64,000 bases of DNA from Parastagonospora avenae f. sp. tritici 18332-5 (lineage: Eukaryota; Ascomycota; Dothideomycetes; Pleosporales; Phaeosphaeriaceae), in the NCBI GenBank assembly GCA_022559985.1, contig JAFJTR010000121.1:1-64000 (forward strand), given 5' to 3'. The position numbers and the translations under genes were made by a program. The notes beneath the pieces are model-generated. The model was not told the DNA's origin, ran no database searches, and was given only the letters and a program-made list of their open reading frames with translations. This document shows positions 33,609-44,083 of this stretch, piece by piece (position 1 is the first letter of the stretch; each line of letters begins with the position of its first letter).

Positions 33609-34431
33609 GCGAATTGGGGGCAGTTTATTGGAGGTGGGATGGCGAATGCGTTTGTTAACTTCATTGCTGGAGGATAGGGTGGACCTCAGGGTGGACGTTA
33701 GGCCATTTCTTTCTTCTTGGCTTGGCTGACCTGATCCTGCATCGGATGTCAGCTGGCGTTTGAAGAGTGAGGAGGCGTTCGAAGAAGTCCTCAATGAGGA
33801 CGGTGTTTAGAGCTTTTGATACCCCGCGACTTCGATGTCGGTTTTTGTGTAGTAGGACCCGATCTGAGGGACCCAGATAATGTATAATGGTGTGCACCAC
33901 TAGTTTCAAGGCCGTACTTTGATTTGAATCGACCGTATTGTGCTGCAAATTGTTCATGGGAAATCTTGGGTCCCTTCAAGCCTAGCTCTTCCACGCTAGA
34001 ATCCCAGGGAAATCACGTGTGAATTTCCTAAAGCCTTCTGATACTATATGCTGTATTCTCTGAAAAGCTTACACAGCGTGCCCTTCGCCGGCCTAAAGAT
34101 TGCAGCGTATAATCGGGGAAGCTTCAGTTACTATGGTGACAGTAACATGGGTATGGTGGCATCTACGCGGTGTCAGCAGACATATCACAAGATCAATAAA
34201 AAAGGCTAGGTTTTCTACGTCAGTCAGCGTCTCTGGCTATTAGGCCAGGTTTGTATCACCTCACACGCCATCAATCTTTTGAGTACATCGGTGGGTTTTG
34301 AAGCATATTCATTTCAGCCGGATCCTTTCGCTATGAAGATCTAGCCTTTTCGATCATGCATCCCATCCTTAATCATGAGACCCAAATGAACCCATATGAA
34401 GTAAACTCCGGCCCTATCTTCCACTCATCAT
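33609..34431. other. Convergent intergenic region, no confident gene
   Basis: About 0.82 kb between two convergent genes. A Lys/Arg-rich minus-strand frame (33661-33994) overlaps another in a second frame, but neither has an ATG-led model or recognisable family. The rest holds 3' UTR sequence. Confidence 0.5.
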
Positions 34432-35147
34432 CTAAGCCTTCTGGGCCTTGGCGCCCCGGACCTTGATGGGCTTGTCGGCCTTCACGGCCCTCTGGCTCTT
34501 GCGGATGGCGGAGGCGCGGGCAACGGCGTCCTGGCGGAGGTCCGGGCGGTAGTTGCGCTTGGTGGTGGAGCTGACGATACCGGCGTAGGTCCTGTGGACG
34601 TTAGTGCGTGTTCTGGTTTGGCGTGATGTTGCAGCTAGCGGTGGAAGACGTACTTGCGGGTCGATCGCGAGGGACCGAAGGTGGTGGTCTGGGTGGAGAA
34701 CGCGGGCTGGTGGTGCTTGTCGCTCTTCTTTACGAGGAGAGTGACACCGCCCTCCTTGCCGGGGATGATACCGATGGCCTGTTTGCGTCGTCAGTACCAT
34801 TTCTATCTCTTATTCATCTGATTGTGCGAAGTGTTCGTCTCTGAGGATTGTGGTGATTCGTGGTAGTTTGTGTTATCGTACCTTGTTGGCGATCTGGCCC
34901 TCATTCTGCAGCAAGTCAGTCCAATGCACTCAAATTTTGTCCAGACGACAACATACCTTGCGGCTGTACAAGTTCCTCAGGTTGAGGGGGTCGCGCGAGA
35001 ACTGAACGCCGTTCGCCCTCTTGACCAGGGTTGCGCTGTGTCCCTCTGCCCACAAATCAGCTCCAAATCCTAAATCCGCTCTCTTTACAATCCCCGTCAC
35101 TCACTGGTGATCTCCCACGCAAGGTCTCCGGGAATAGTGGCGGCCAT
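34432..35147 (-). CDS. Large-subunit ribosomal protein eL28
   Basis: The protein is eL28 (human RPL28 family), a 60S subunit component absent from S. cerevisiae. Five exons were traced: 35105-35147, 34957-35045, 34882-34905, 34654-34778 and 34432-34591, giving 146 residues. Donors are GTGAGT, GTATGT, GTACGA and GTACGT, and all acceptors are CAG. The spliced protein starts MAATIPGDLAWEITKGHSAT and continues LVKRANGVQFSRDPLNLRN, LYSRKNEGQIANK, AIGIIPGKEGGVTLLVKK, then the conserved KRNYRPDLRQDAVARASAI. The third exon is only 24 bp (NEGQIANK). Multiple 5' introns are usual in ribosomal protein genes of filamentous fungi. The start lies 443 bp from a divergent gene. Confidence 0.93.
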
Positions 35148-35590
35148 TTTAATTTGCTTTGATCGTGAAGTTTGGGCTTGTCGCTATTCTCGAGAAGTTC
35201 GGCGGTCGTTGGTGGCAGCTTCTCGTCTGCGTTACCCAATTCGGCTGGTGCGGTTAGTGGTCGGAGAAACTATAGGCCGCGGATTGCCCAGCCACGGAAG
35301 CGCGGAAGTGACGATGGAAGCTTAAGGCTTGGCGTGAGGCGGTGCTGCGTGAGCGGCCGCGACAGTCAGACATAACAGGTATCTCCACGCTTCATCTTCT
35401 AGGTAGTGTCTTCTGGTGAAGTCTTGATGATTCCGCGATAGCCCGGAAACCTATCACGTACCCACTCTCCTTTGTAACCACCCGCTTCAAGCCCCTTCAC
35501 TCCCTCAGGCTCTATTGAGCACTCCCGAACAGCTCCGACGCGCCGCGCAAGCACCTCACCGTACAAGGATACCGTACGAAGTGCTTCAAT
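35148..35590. promoter_or_regulatory. Bidirectional promoter eL28 / UPF0357 gene
   Basis: 443 bp separate the two divergent start codons. It should hold a strong ribosomal-protein promoter toward the minus strand. No specific element is claimed. Confidence 0.6.
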
Positions 35591-36010
35591 ATGGGCTACC
35601 TCTTCTATTCCATCTGGCTTGCAGTCCTCGTCTGCGCGACTGGTATGCCACTCTACCTTGACCCATGTCTCATCCACTGACGCAATCCAGCCCTATACTT
35701 TACCCGCCAACGCTGGCTACACCTCCTTCCTATCCCCGAGCCCATTTACACACGCCTACCAACTTCCTTCCGCGATGACATAGAGGCTGGTCTCTCATCT
35801 TCCGCCTTCGACCTGTCCGGCAACGTTGAAGCTGGCGATTCACGACAGGGATTGGATGATGCAGGCAAGAAGGAGGTCATGCGCATCATGAAGCGAAGGG
35901 GCGTAGATTTCGATGAAGCGAGACGCATGTACATGCAAGATCGCTTCAAGAAGAACAACATCGGTGCAGATGGTGTTCCGCGCGACCCGAAGTTTGTTAG
36001 CTTTTCGTAG
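35591..36010 (+). CDS. UPF0357 / DUF2015 small membrane-anchored protein
   Basis: Two exons, 35591-35642 and 35691-36010 (48-bp intron, GTATGC...CCACTGAC...CCAG), give 123 residues. Residues 1-20 (MGYLFYSIWLAVLVCATALY) form a hydrophobic anchor. The family signature follows: DLSGNVEAGDSRQGLDD, EVMRIMKRRGVDFDEARRMY and the end GADGVPRDPKFVSFS. This matches the fungal UPF0357 proteins, whose function is not established. The length is typical. The frame lacks its first exon unless the intron is removed, so the gene is easily missed. Confidence 0.88.
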
Positions 36011-36681
36011 GACTGAGAGCGTTTGACTTATATCTTTCTCCACATTCACCTCGTTTGTCACGGGCGGAGTCGGGGATAATTTCATGTTTGGAACATGCTC
36101 TCTCGAAGGTTTCAGATTATTCACATCTCCTATGTCATTATATCCTCATTTGGTGGGCGTGGCCAGTTCTACTTCATTTATCGAAGACCATACCATCCCA
36201 CTCTTCAGCATTTATACCACTCAATGTGCGGTCCGAGCACGCTTTTTCGATATGAACTCAAAGTGGGAAGATTCGTGGGTCGATTATGAGCAAGTGGACA
36301 GGGTGGTATGTGCCATAATGCAACATGTGACTTCGAGCTTGACCCGTCGCCTGGCCCCAATAATGGCTTCTCCGAGGCTATGCTGCGTCCTTGTATCTTT
36401 CCTTGGGTATCTCCCAAATTCGACGCCACTTTTATACCACACTTTCGTCATGCCTTCGCTCATTTTCCGGGGGTGTTTAACAATCGGTGTCCAGATGTAG
36501 CAGTTTCAAACAAATAGTGGAGTGTATGTAGATGGTCGTTGGACGAGCTGTGTGAATATGCTGCCACTCGTGGCGCTGAAAGTCGTTGATTGCTCGCTGT
36601 CCGATGCCCGTTGAATCCTGAGAGAGATTCGAAACCCCACGGTACCATCTCTAAACCTCATCAGCTTGGATAAACCTAGAT
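36011..36681. other. Convergent intergenic region
   Basis: About 0.67 kb between the convergent stops of the UPF0357 gene and the SF3b4 gene. No gene is seen; overlapping short frames on both strands are unrelated to known families. Confidence 0.55.
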
Positions 36682-37672
36682 CTACCTGGGAGGTTGTCCG
36701 AAACCAGGCGGTACGAAGCCTGGTGGTGGTCCATTCATGGGCGGTCCGGGAGCGAAACCGGGCGGCGGAGCATACATATTCACTGGCGCACCACTTGGCG
36801 GTCGAGCTGGCAGACCTACTGGCGCTGGTGGAAGTGAGGGCATTCCTGTGGGAGGAGCAATCGATCGACCAAACCCACCACCTGGACCATTGGGAGCAAC
36901 TGGAATGCCGTGCCCGGCCGGTTGCATGTTTGATCCTGTGGCCATGGACGCGGCTTGCGGTACCTGGAAAAGATGCGCAGGTAGTGGCTGAACCGCGGGC
37001 GCAACACCGTGTGCCTTGGCCTGCTTCGCAAGCATACGCTCTGCCTCGTCTCCGTGTCTCTCGCCCTTGCCGTCTTTCTTGTACGCGTATTGAACCGAGA
37101 TTTGCTTGTTCATCATGTACTGGCCGTGCATGCTGGCAATAGCAGCGTCAGACGACTCGAAGTCGCCATATGAGATGAAACCATAGCCTTTCGACATGTT
37201 GCTCTCGTCGCGGGCAACTTTGGGCGCGTTGATGAGCGGCCCAAACTGGCCAAACGTGTCGTAAAGGCCCTTCTCGTCCACCATCTGATCGAGATTACCG
37301 ATGAACAGCTCTGCGCCAATCTCGACATTCTTCTGCTTGTCCGCAGACGCCTTGTTGACTCGTACGCGATTGCCGTGAAGCATGACGTTGTTCATGACCT
37401 TGGGCGCATAGTCTGCTTCCTCCTCGGTGTGAAACTCGACGAAGCCGAAGCCTTGGTGCTGGCCGTTCACGCGGTCGACGGGCATATTGACATTGCGCAC
37501 GCGACCAGCATTAAGCATAAGCTCGTGCAGAATCCTAGGAGACACGCGCTCATGAAGATTGCCGACATATACCGTGGCTTCCTTGTTCTGTTCCCTGCGG
37601 CGCGTCAGCATTCGTGTATCGTACTTTGCAGGCGCAATTGACATACCAGTGACGGGAGCTGGGAGCTGACAT
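36682..37672 (-). CDS. HSH49: Splicing factor 3b subunit 4 (SF3b4/HSH49), two RRMs
   Basis: SF3b4/HSH49 is a U2 snRNP subunit that contacts pre-mRNA near the branch site. Exons 37647-37672 (26 bp) and 36682-37594 give 312 residues; the 52-bp intron is GTATGT...GCTGAC...CGCAG. The join recreates MSAPSSRHWEQNKEATVYVG, where HWEQNKEAT is the diagnostic SF3b4 start. Without it the frame begins with unrelated residues. RRM1 (about 13-91) has VYVGNL and GFGFVEF; RRM2 (about 101-180) has LFIGNL and GYGFISY. The C-terminal third is Pro/Gly/Met-rich, as in orthologs. The gene shares a 304-bp promoter region with TOM7. Confidence 0.95.
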
Positions 37673-37976
37673 GATGACACTATTGCTGTCGAAACAATCA
37701 GATTGAGAGACTTCACGAGGTGCTCGAATCGATTCGTACCCTGTCAAATCTGGCAGCGGTGAGGTTGCGAAGTAGGTGGTTGTCGAACTTTTGGAGGAGC
37801 TTGGAAATTGGACTAGTCCAGACACGGTTAGATCACCCGCACCCCGGCTTCAAGATTTTGGTGTAGCTTTGCGTTCATCATCGAGAGGACTACTTCATCA
37901 TCCCACCCTCACCTCGTCTTCGCGTCCACCTAATCGACTACCGGCTCCCTACCGTACAGCACACCAGAATCTCGTA
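37673..37976. promoter_or_regulatory. Bidirectional promoter HSH49 / TOM7
   Basis: 304 bp between divergent start codons. It is the shortest shared promoter in the window, and it links a splicing factor to a mitochondrial import subunit. Confidence 0.6.
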
Positions 37977-38383
37977 ATGTTCACAATTTCGGAGGAGTCA
38001 AAGGTGCGTTTAGAGCCCCATTGTCCTTTGACAGCCAACATAGACTTACACGTATCTAGGAGCGCATTGCCCGCATCATCGATGTCTCCCGTGTCGCCAT
38101 TCACTATGGCTATCTCCCATTGATTCTGTACCTCGGATATGCCCGTAGCGAGCCGAAGCCATCTCTCATCCGGTGAGTCTATCCCACGTCATCTGCTCCG
38201 CGGCCAGCAGCGCAAGTTTCTTTTCGATACCTCGAGATGGTTCCAACATGGTTTACATTGGAAGAAGCCTTTGCGTCTTTCAAGAAAAGCAAAACAGAAC
38301 ACAACCGTGTTTTGGTGCACTATTAGTCTGAATCTCTATTGAAGTGGACTAACAGACACAGACTCTTCTCACCACTCGCATAG
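37977..38383 (+). CDS. TOM7: Mitochondrial import receptor subunit TOM7
   Basis: TOM7 is a small tail-anchored subunit that modulates TOM complex assembly in the outer mitochondrial membrane. Three exons, 37977-38003 (27 bp), 38060-38172 (113 bp) and 38362-38383 (22 bp), give 53 residues. The protein begins [20 protein letters not shown], continues with the membrane segment [19 protein letters not shown] and ends PSLIRLFSPLA; the pattern HYG-P--LYLG is the TOM7 signature. Introns are 56 bp (GTGCGT...TCTAG) and 189 bp (GTGAGT...GGACTAAC...CACAG). The coding parts are too short to be noticed as a long frame. The last intron is unusually long for this region. Confidence 0.92.
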
Positions 38384-39214
38384 ACACAGATCATGTTTAC
38401 GAGTCTCCACAACTACTGTACAATACCACATGAAGAAGGCGCAATGGTTATGGGATCATGATGGCTTGGATCTACTGGAAGGCTAACGCCCAGATCCGGT
38501 TGGTCTTGGAACGTACTTTCTTCTCTCTCCACTACAGCATTCGGCACTCGGATATGCGAGACGGGTCGATAATGCACGGAATGCAAACCACAGCATAGAG
38601 TCAGATTAATGAGACCCTTGCAGGATAGCGTGCGCCGTGGCGTATGTCACTGCTATGCAGAGTTGCGCCCGACCCATACATGTGTGCCTAGTTCCAGCGT
38701 GCCGCGACTGCTGGACTCTGGGTGCCTATAAATCCCACCTACACTGGTGTCTTAGCCACCGGAAACTGCAGCGCTTACCCCAATCTATGCTTCGGCTGCG
38801 CAATTGTCAGATTTGCTTTCGGGGCTGCAGATGCCAATCGTGACCCCACGTGCTCGCCTTGCTAGCCCCACTGGCTGACTTGAGGTTCTGTGCCTCGCGG
38901 TCCTCCACTGTCAGCCTCAACGACCTTGAAAACTCGCCCGTAGACTCCACAGGACTTTGAAGATGGACCCGCATTCCCAATCGCATGGCGTCGGGCCTTC
39001 CCCTAGCCCCGAGACCCACGATCACCTCACAGCCCCCACGCATTCCCCATATTCACTATATCGCGAGACCTTCCCCAGATCTTCTGGTACCCGGCTCTCT
39101 AACCTTCAGCTATCTTGATCTTCTTCCCTGCGTCACAAGTTATTCTCGGCCCATCGTGCGTTCCCGACAGCCTTCGCTTACACCTTCATACATGGTCCAC
39201 AAGCACATGTGAAA
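38384..39214. other. Intergenic region TOM7 to helical-domain gene
   Basis: About 0.83 kb with no gene seen. It holds the TOM7 3' flank and the promoter of the next plus-strand gene, and marks the change from the housekeeping block to the accessory stretch. Confidence 0.55.
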
Positions 39215-41456
39215 ATGGCCGTCCCCATTGTTGGGGACATCCTAATGCTCTCACAAGTGTCCTGGAAGATTGGTCGATCATTTATTGCTGGTCAGAAACG
39301 TGCACCGGCTGAGTTTCAAGACATTGAAACAAGGATCAGCAGTCTATCAAACCAATTGAAGCAGCTAGCCGAGGCATTACATGCTGAAGCTGGCCATACC
39401 CTGATAGAATATGCCTCGGAACATGTCCAGCATGGCATCGGAGTTATCTTGGACTCGTGCAAGCGGACTATCAAAGATCTGGACTCGCTCGTTGACCGAA
39501 ACCAAGTCATCAAGAAGCACAGAACTGTTGGTGGTTTTGCCATTGAGCGATCATGGAGCGACCTGGTGTTAGCCGAGTATGCGACCATGAAATGGACGAC
39601 AGAAGGAGGTGATTTGCACGGCCTGATGGACCTTCTGCAGATGCATGCCAACTCTATTAAGCTCCTGACACAGGCAATCAGAAGGCAAGCAAGTCTCTAC
39701 ATTGTCGAATTCAGCCTCTAATGTCTTGAAGCAAATCACACTCGCGGCTAGAAATTGTTGTAGGCCCAATGGCAGATCGCATCGACGGCATATGGCAGTC
39801 TCCATGCAAGCTCGATGAGCAGCTAGAAGAAGTTCACCTTATGATGGAAACTATGATGTTAGCCATTCCAACTCAACAATCTCCGCCAATTCCAGCTCGC
39901 CATCCTGCCAGATCACCAGGCACAGAAGTTCCGAACCCAGTAAATCAGAACGCATCAAGTCCGCCTCGAAAGCAAAGAAAGATGTCGTTGCCCATATCGC
40001 CTGAAAATCCCGTTGCACCTACGTCCCCTTCCTCTCTCACAGAGACCATGACTCATCCGAGAGTGTCATCATCAACTCACAAGCGAGTGTCTGAGTTCAG
40101 CTTCGGTGGATCCTCTCTCCGCTACTCGAGCAGTAGTAATGCTTCATCGACAGCTAGCTCTGGAGGTTGGTCCAGTCCAGGGACTCCGCTGATAAGCCAG
40201 CAATACTTGACAAACGCTAAAATAACGGGGTACCTACCTGCGACTCCTGAAGGCCGAGAAGTTCGTGATCACATAGGTGTTGCTATATCACTGTTGCCAC
40301 CTCCCGCCTTGGGATATACTTCACAGTTGGACCTTGAGCGGCCAACGTCACAGTCGACGGTGCAGGCAGATCTTGGAAAGCTGCACCGAAGCTCGACGAC
40401 CACGAGCCAGAAGGCAGCTTTCGAGAAGGAAGCATTCCGTAATTCGGCTGTTCTGTGTGATGTGTAAGCTTTATCTAGATGCTGAGCGATAGCAACGCTA
40501 ATTTGGCGTAGTCGTGGCAAATTAGCTCAGTATTCCCACCAGATCAACGAAGACGACCCAAGAGACGTCGAAATGATCCCAGTCTGCGAAGACTGTCGAA
40601 TAGCAGTGGTGCGAAAACGAGTTCACGACCCTGAAACCCGAGCCGTGCGAGTTGTTACGTCTATCTGGGTTTTCAGTGACGATAATACTGTCCGTATGGA
40701 GCTCAGGATGGACGACGAGCAGATGTACATTCCATACTCGAGCTACTTTTCTCCTACCAAAGTCTCGATTACTGTGCCCTGTGAGCTAAAGTTCCACGAT
40801 GTCAAGCACGGGAACAGACCCGCGAAGCTTGCTAGGACGGCTTGGGTGAATTACGTCTTTCAGACACAGGATGGTACGTATGTCATTGATGTGATGTTTA
40901 ATGCATACAAGACTAACATTATACAATAGCTGCCGCGCTTTTTCAGAATGAACTGATGGGACGTACACTCCTCGCCACATTTCGAACCGAGAAGACCATG
41001 CGCATCCACGAAGGCATTGGCAAATCATTCTCCTATGCCGAACAGATGTGCGGCCTCGAAAATCTGCGCGTCTGGGAGGATAACGACACTGGAGCAATTA
41101 TTGCCCTCATTCACTTCTCCGCCGACTTCCGTGACGGGTATCTTGCATTCTACCTCAACTCATCTGGTAACCCGATCAAGATCAAAGATGAGGGGAATCG
41201 GGAGGTCAAGATTAAGGGTCTGAGGGTGCCGCTGGAAAGAGGCGATAAAGCTATGCGAAAAGACAGTGTTGTCGCAGGAAGTGGGAAAGACAAAGGTAAG
41301 GGTAAGGAGGACACAAAGAAGGTTGAAAAGGAAAAGGTGATTAGTGGGGCAAAGATTGAGTTTGCGACAGATATGGAGAAGAAGGAGTTCATGGCGATGT
41401 GTAATGAGTTGCAGCGAGACTCGATTGAGCTGCCGGATCTGCTTGGAGTGAATTGA
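39215..41456 (+). CDS. Fungal N-terminal helical-domain protein, function unknown
   Basis: The modelled exons 39215-39692, 39764-40463, 40512-40873 and 40930-41456 sum to 688 in-frame residues. The start MAVPIVGDILMLSQVSWKIG followed by PAEFQDIETRISSLSNQLKQL (split here: helix 1, then amphipathic helices, about 1-230) is a helical domain common at the N-terminus of Dothideomycete proteins of surveillance type. The middle (about 230-370) is Ser/Pro-rich and probably disordered. The C-terminal half holds CEDCRIAVVRKR, IWVFSDDN, a basic KGKGKEDTKK stretch and FATDMEKKEFMAMCNELQ; I do not recognise it. Introns 2 and 3 are clean (GTAAGC...TAG, GTACGT...TAG). Intron 1 is uncertain: the only frame-keeping donor is GTCTCT, a weak site, with TGTAG acceptor restoring PMADRIDGIW. 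It has the same orientation as the patatin gene downstream. Confidence 0.72.
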
Positions 41457-42217
41457 CGGCGTTCAGCAAAATGTGACATGTGTAGACACTGCATTCAATC
41501 CAGAAGAGAACATGTAGCGTTGTCGGAGATTAGATGTTTCTCATCGCTAAGATTGTGCATACGTTGTGCTCTGGAATATTGCACTAATCGGATCTAGCGG
41601 GAAACCAGCACGGCTCGGACCGCAAATCTGGTCAAAACATCACCGATAATCATGAAAGCGCTAGCTACACGACCTCAATGCATGACTTGATCATTCGCGA
41701 TACTTGCCACGTGTGTTGTTGAAGTCAACACCACACTTTTCTACATTGTCAGCCGCTGCAAACTTGAATTGCCTCTCATGCCGGTCGCTGGTCAGTGCTG
41801 TGCGGGACGCGTCCCGTCCCGTCCCAACCAATGAAGCATATCGATCTGGGGAGGTAACCGCGCTCGCGTGTCACAAAGCCGACATCTTCTCTTCAGCCGG
41901 CATCGCATCTGACATGTCGCATCGGAATGACTGATGCCGATCAAACGAGGACAACGCTGCTGCTGATGGCGCTATCTCCGCGTCCGGCCTAACTTGTAGA
42001 GCGGGCCGGGGGATGCACAGCGATTGGCCGCTGTGAAGCTTAATTGAAGGCCCTATTCTACTAATTAACGGCAGGGTGGGGCGCCCGGCAGCATTATCTT
42101 ACCGCGCAGTTCCAAGGGCTGTTGTTCCGCCCACCGCCGCGTTCACCAGACGTCAGACGCGATATGCTGCCGTGGCTCTAACGCTCGCGAACTCTGCACC
42201 TTCTCCGCCCTGTCAGC
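41457..42217. promoter_or_regulatory. Intergenic region upstream of the patatin gene
   Basis: About 0.76 kb, with no gene seen. The segment from about 41780 to 42200 is more GC-rich than the flanking DNA and holds a 12-bp perfect palindrome (GGGACGCGTCCC, 41804-41815) followed by extra cgtccc copies. Confidence 0.5.
41804..41815. promoter_or_regulatory. Perfect 12-bp palindrome GGGACGCGTCCC
   Basis: The palindrome is directly followed by cgtcccgtccc, so the half-site GTCCC occurs three times within about 20 bp. It could be a binding site for a dimeric factor, but I know of no match and its function is inferred only from form. Confidence 0.3.
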
Positions 42218-44083
42218 ATGTCATGGGCACCAGTCGACTTTAGTCTGGTGCGATACTCACCCATTGAGAACACACATTTCTTCTATGACGAGAATCACCC
42301 TTCGTCAATTCAATTCCTGTTGTCGGGGCGATGGGAGTCATGGGATGTAGGCTATGTTGGCTAGTGAGTCGCGTGTCCAATGTTTACTACATATCGAATA
42401 GAACAGCTAACGTGTACCAGCAAAGCTCGTGACCCAGCAATCAGGCAAATTGCAAAAGACGCTGAGACGCGTTTGGCCAATGATCCACAATCTGGCTACA
42501 GGCAATGGCCGTCGGAACCTCCCCCCGGCCCACAAGCAGGTCCGAGTAATGATCAATCGAACTCTCAACCAGCTCAAGAAAACAATCAAGAGACTCCGAT
42601 TGCAGATCTTATAGATTTCCTGGTACCACTTTCACCCACTCCGGAGTCTGAGGAACCCGCCCAGCAGTCAGCCACTCCAAGCCCGCAAGATGCAGCAGGC
42701 CCATCCAGATTCGAGGGTTCTTATACCTCGCCATATGGACAACCACAGCCGACGGGCTACCCAACTCCACAATCGACAGGCAGTGCAGCACTATTACAAG
42801 CTGCCCTCCCCGGTGTTGCTGAAACTCCTGGAGCCGAACAGCAACCTCAACAGCAACCTCAACAGCAACCTCAGCCTCAGCCTCAGCCTCAACCTCATCC
42901 TCCACAGGGGCCGCCCCTTGCATCTGCTGCCCCGGCTAGAGTCGCTCTCTCTAGAAGACGAGAGACCAAGATCCTCCTGTCTATCGATGGTGATGGTGTT
43001 CGTGGTCTTTCATCCTTGTTGTTGGTAGAATCTCTAGTCAATGCTATATGTGTCAAGATTGGACAACGACTTGACCCACATCAAATCTTCGACCTGACAG
43101 GGGGTAGCTCTCTTGGCGGAGTCATAGCATTGCTCTTGTGCCGGCTTCAGATGTACGTTGAACCCGTATGCGAATTGCACATGAAGTATATGCTGACTGA
43201 ATACCAAAAATTAGGCAAGCTCATAGAGCCAGAGAGGCTTACAAGAAGATATCACGGCAGGTCTATCTGAACAAAAGGGCCTTTTACCTATCGCTAGACC
43301 CCCATCTACCACTTCCGAATCGGGATGGAACAGCACTGGAGAATGAAATCAGCCAAGTCATCCGACAGGAGCTAGGTTCTCTCGACGAGCGGTTGTTTGA
43401 TGACCGCGAAGACTCTGGTGATGTGTATGTCTTGTAGCTCTTTCGTAATAAGAACACTGCTAACAATATACGTTAGATTCGTCGTGTCGACGCACATTGA
43501 GATCGGCATAAACAAAGCAGCCCTCATGCGCTCTTACCAGACCCGTCGGATCACAGGGCCTGAGCTTGATGCAAACATGACAATCGCCCAAGCCATGAAA
43601 GCAACAGCCGTAGCACCCAGATACATCCAATCCGGCGCCAACAGCCGACTCGTCATCGAACCGGGCCTCGTCGACCACGGCACAGCAAAGAACAACCCCG
43701 TCCGCGACATCCTCTACGAATGCCGCAAACTCTTCCGCTATGCCAACGACATGATGATCATCATCTCCATCGGCACGGGCATCGGGCTCGACCGCGATAA
43801 CGAAATCGCCGAAATGGCCAATGGCGTCGAGGACAGAAACGCCGAAGCACGAACGTGGGGCGAGAAGTTCGAGGCGGACCACCAAGCGCTTATGGAGAGG
43901 GGGTGGATGAAGTACTTCCGCTTCAATGTGCCCGGGTTGGAGGACGTGCCGTTGGAAGAGTGGTGTCATGAGGACGCGATCAAGGAGAAGACCTCGGCAT
44001 ATTTAGCGCAGCCAGAAGTCGCGCATATGTTTTATGCTTGTGTCGATGCGATTACCAAGCTGCTGTTGGGACCGGGGCAGTAG
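42218..44083 (+). CDS. Patatin-like phospholipase
   Basis: Patatin proteins are lipid acyl hydrolases with a Ser/Asp dyad. Four exons, 42218-42363, 42421-43152, 43215-43424 and 43477-44083, give 564 residues; introns are 57, 62 and 52 bp. Residues 1-75 form a fungal N-terminal segment (MSWAPVDFSLVRYSPIENTH). A disordered Gln/Pro-rich linker follows, with repeats QQPQQQPQ and PQPQPQPQ. The patatin core (about 228-550) has the oxyanion motif SIDGDGVRG, the nucleophile elbow GSSLG with Ser279, and VDHG with Asp429 in place of the common DGG. ISIGTG follows. All catalytic positions are present, so activity is plausible. Splicing at GTACGT and GTATGT donors is needed to keep the middle of the domain. 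Such domains also occur as effector parts of fungal NLR-like proteins; here it stands alone. Confidence 0.9.
42838..42900. repeat. Gln/Pro-coding imperfect repeat
   Basis: Repeats of caacctcaacag and then cctcag units encode QQPQQQPQQQPQPQPQPQ inside the patatin gene linker. The tract is likely length-variable between strains. Confidence 0.7.

Noticed and set aside
33661..33994. Overlapping Lys-rich minus-strand frames
   Set aside because: The longer one starts at GTG, no ATG model or splice pair was found, and no family is recognised.
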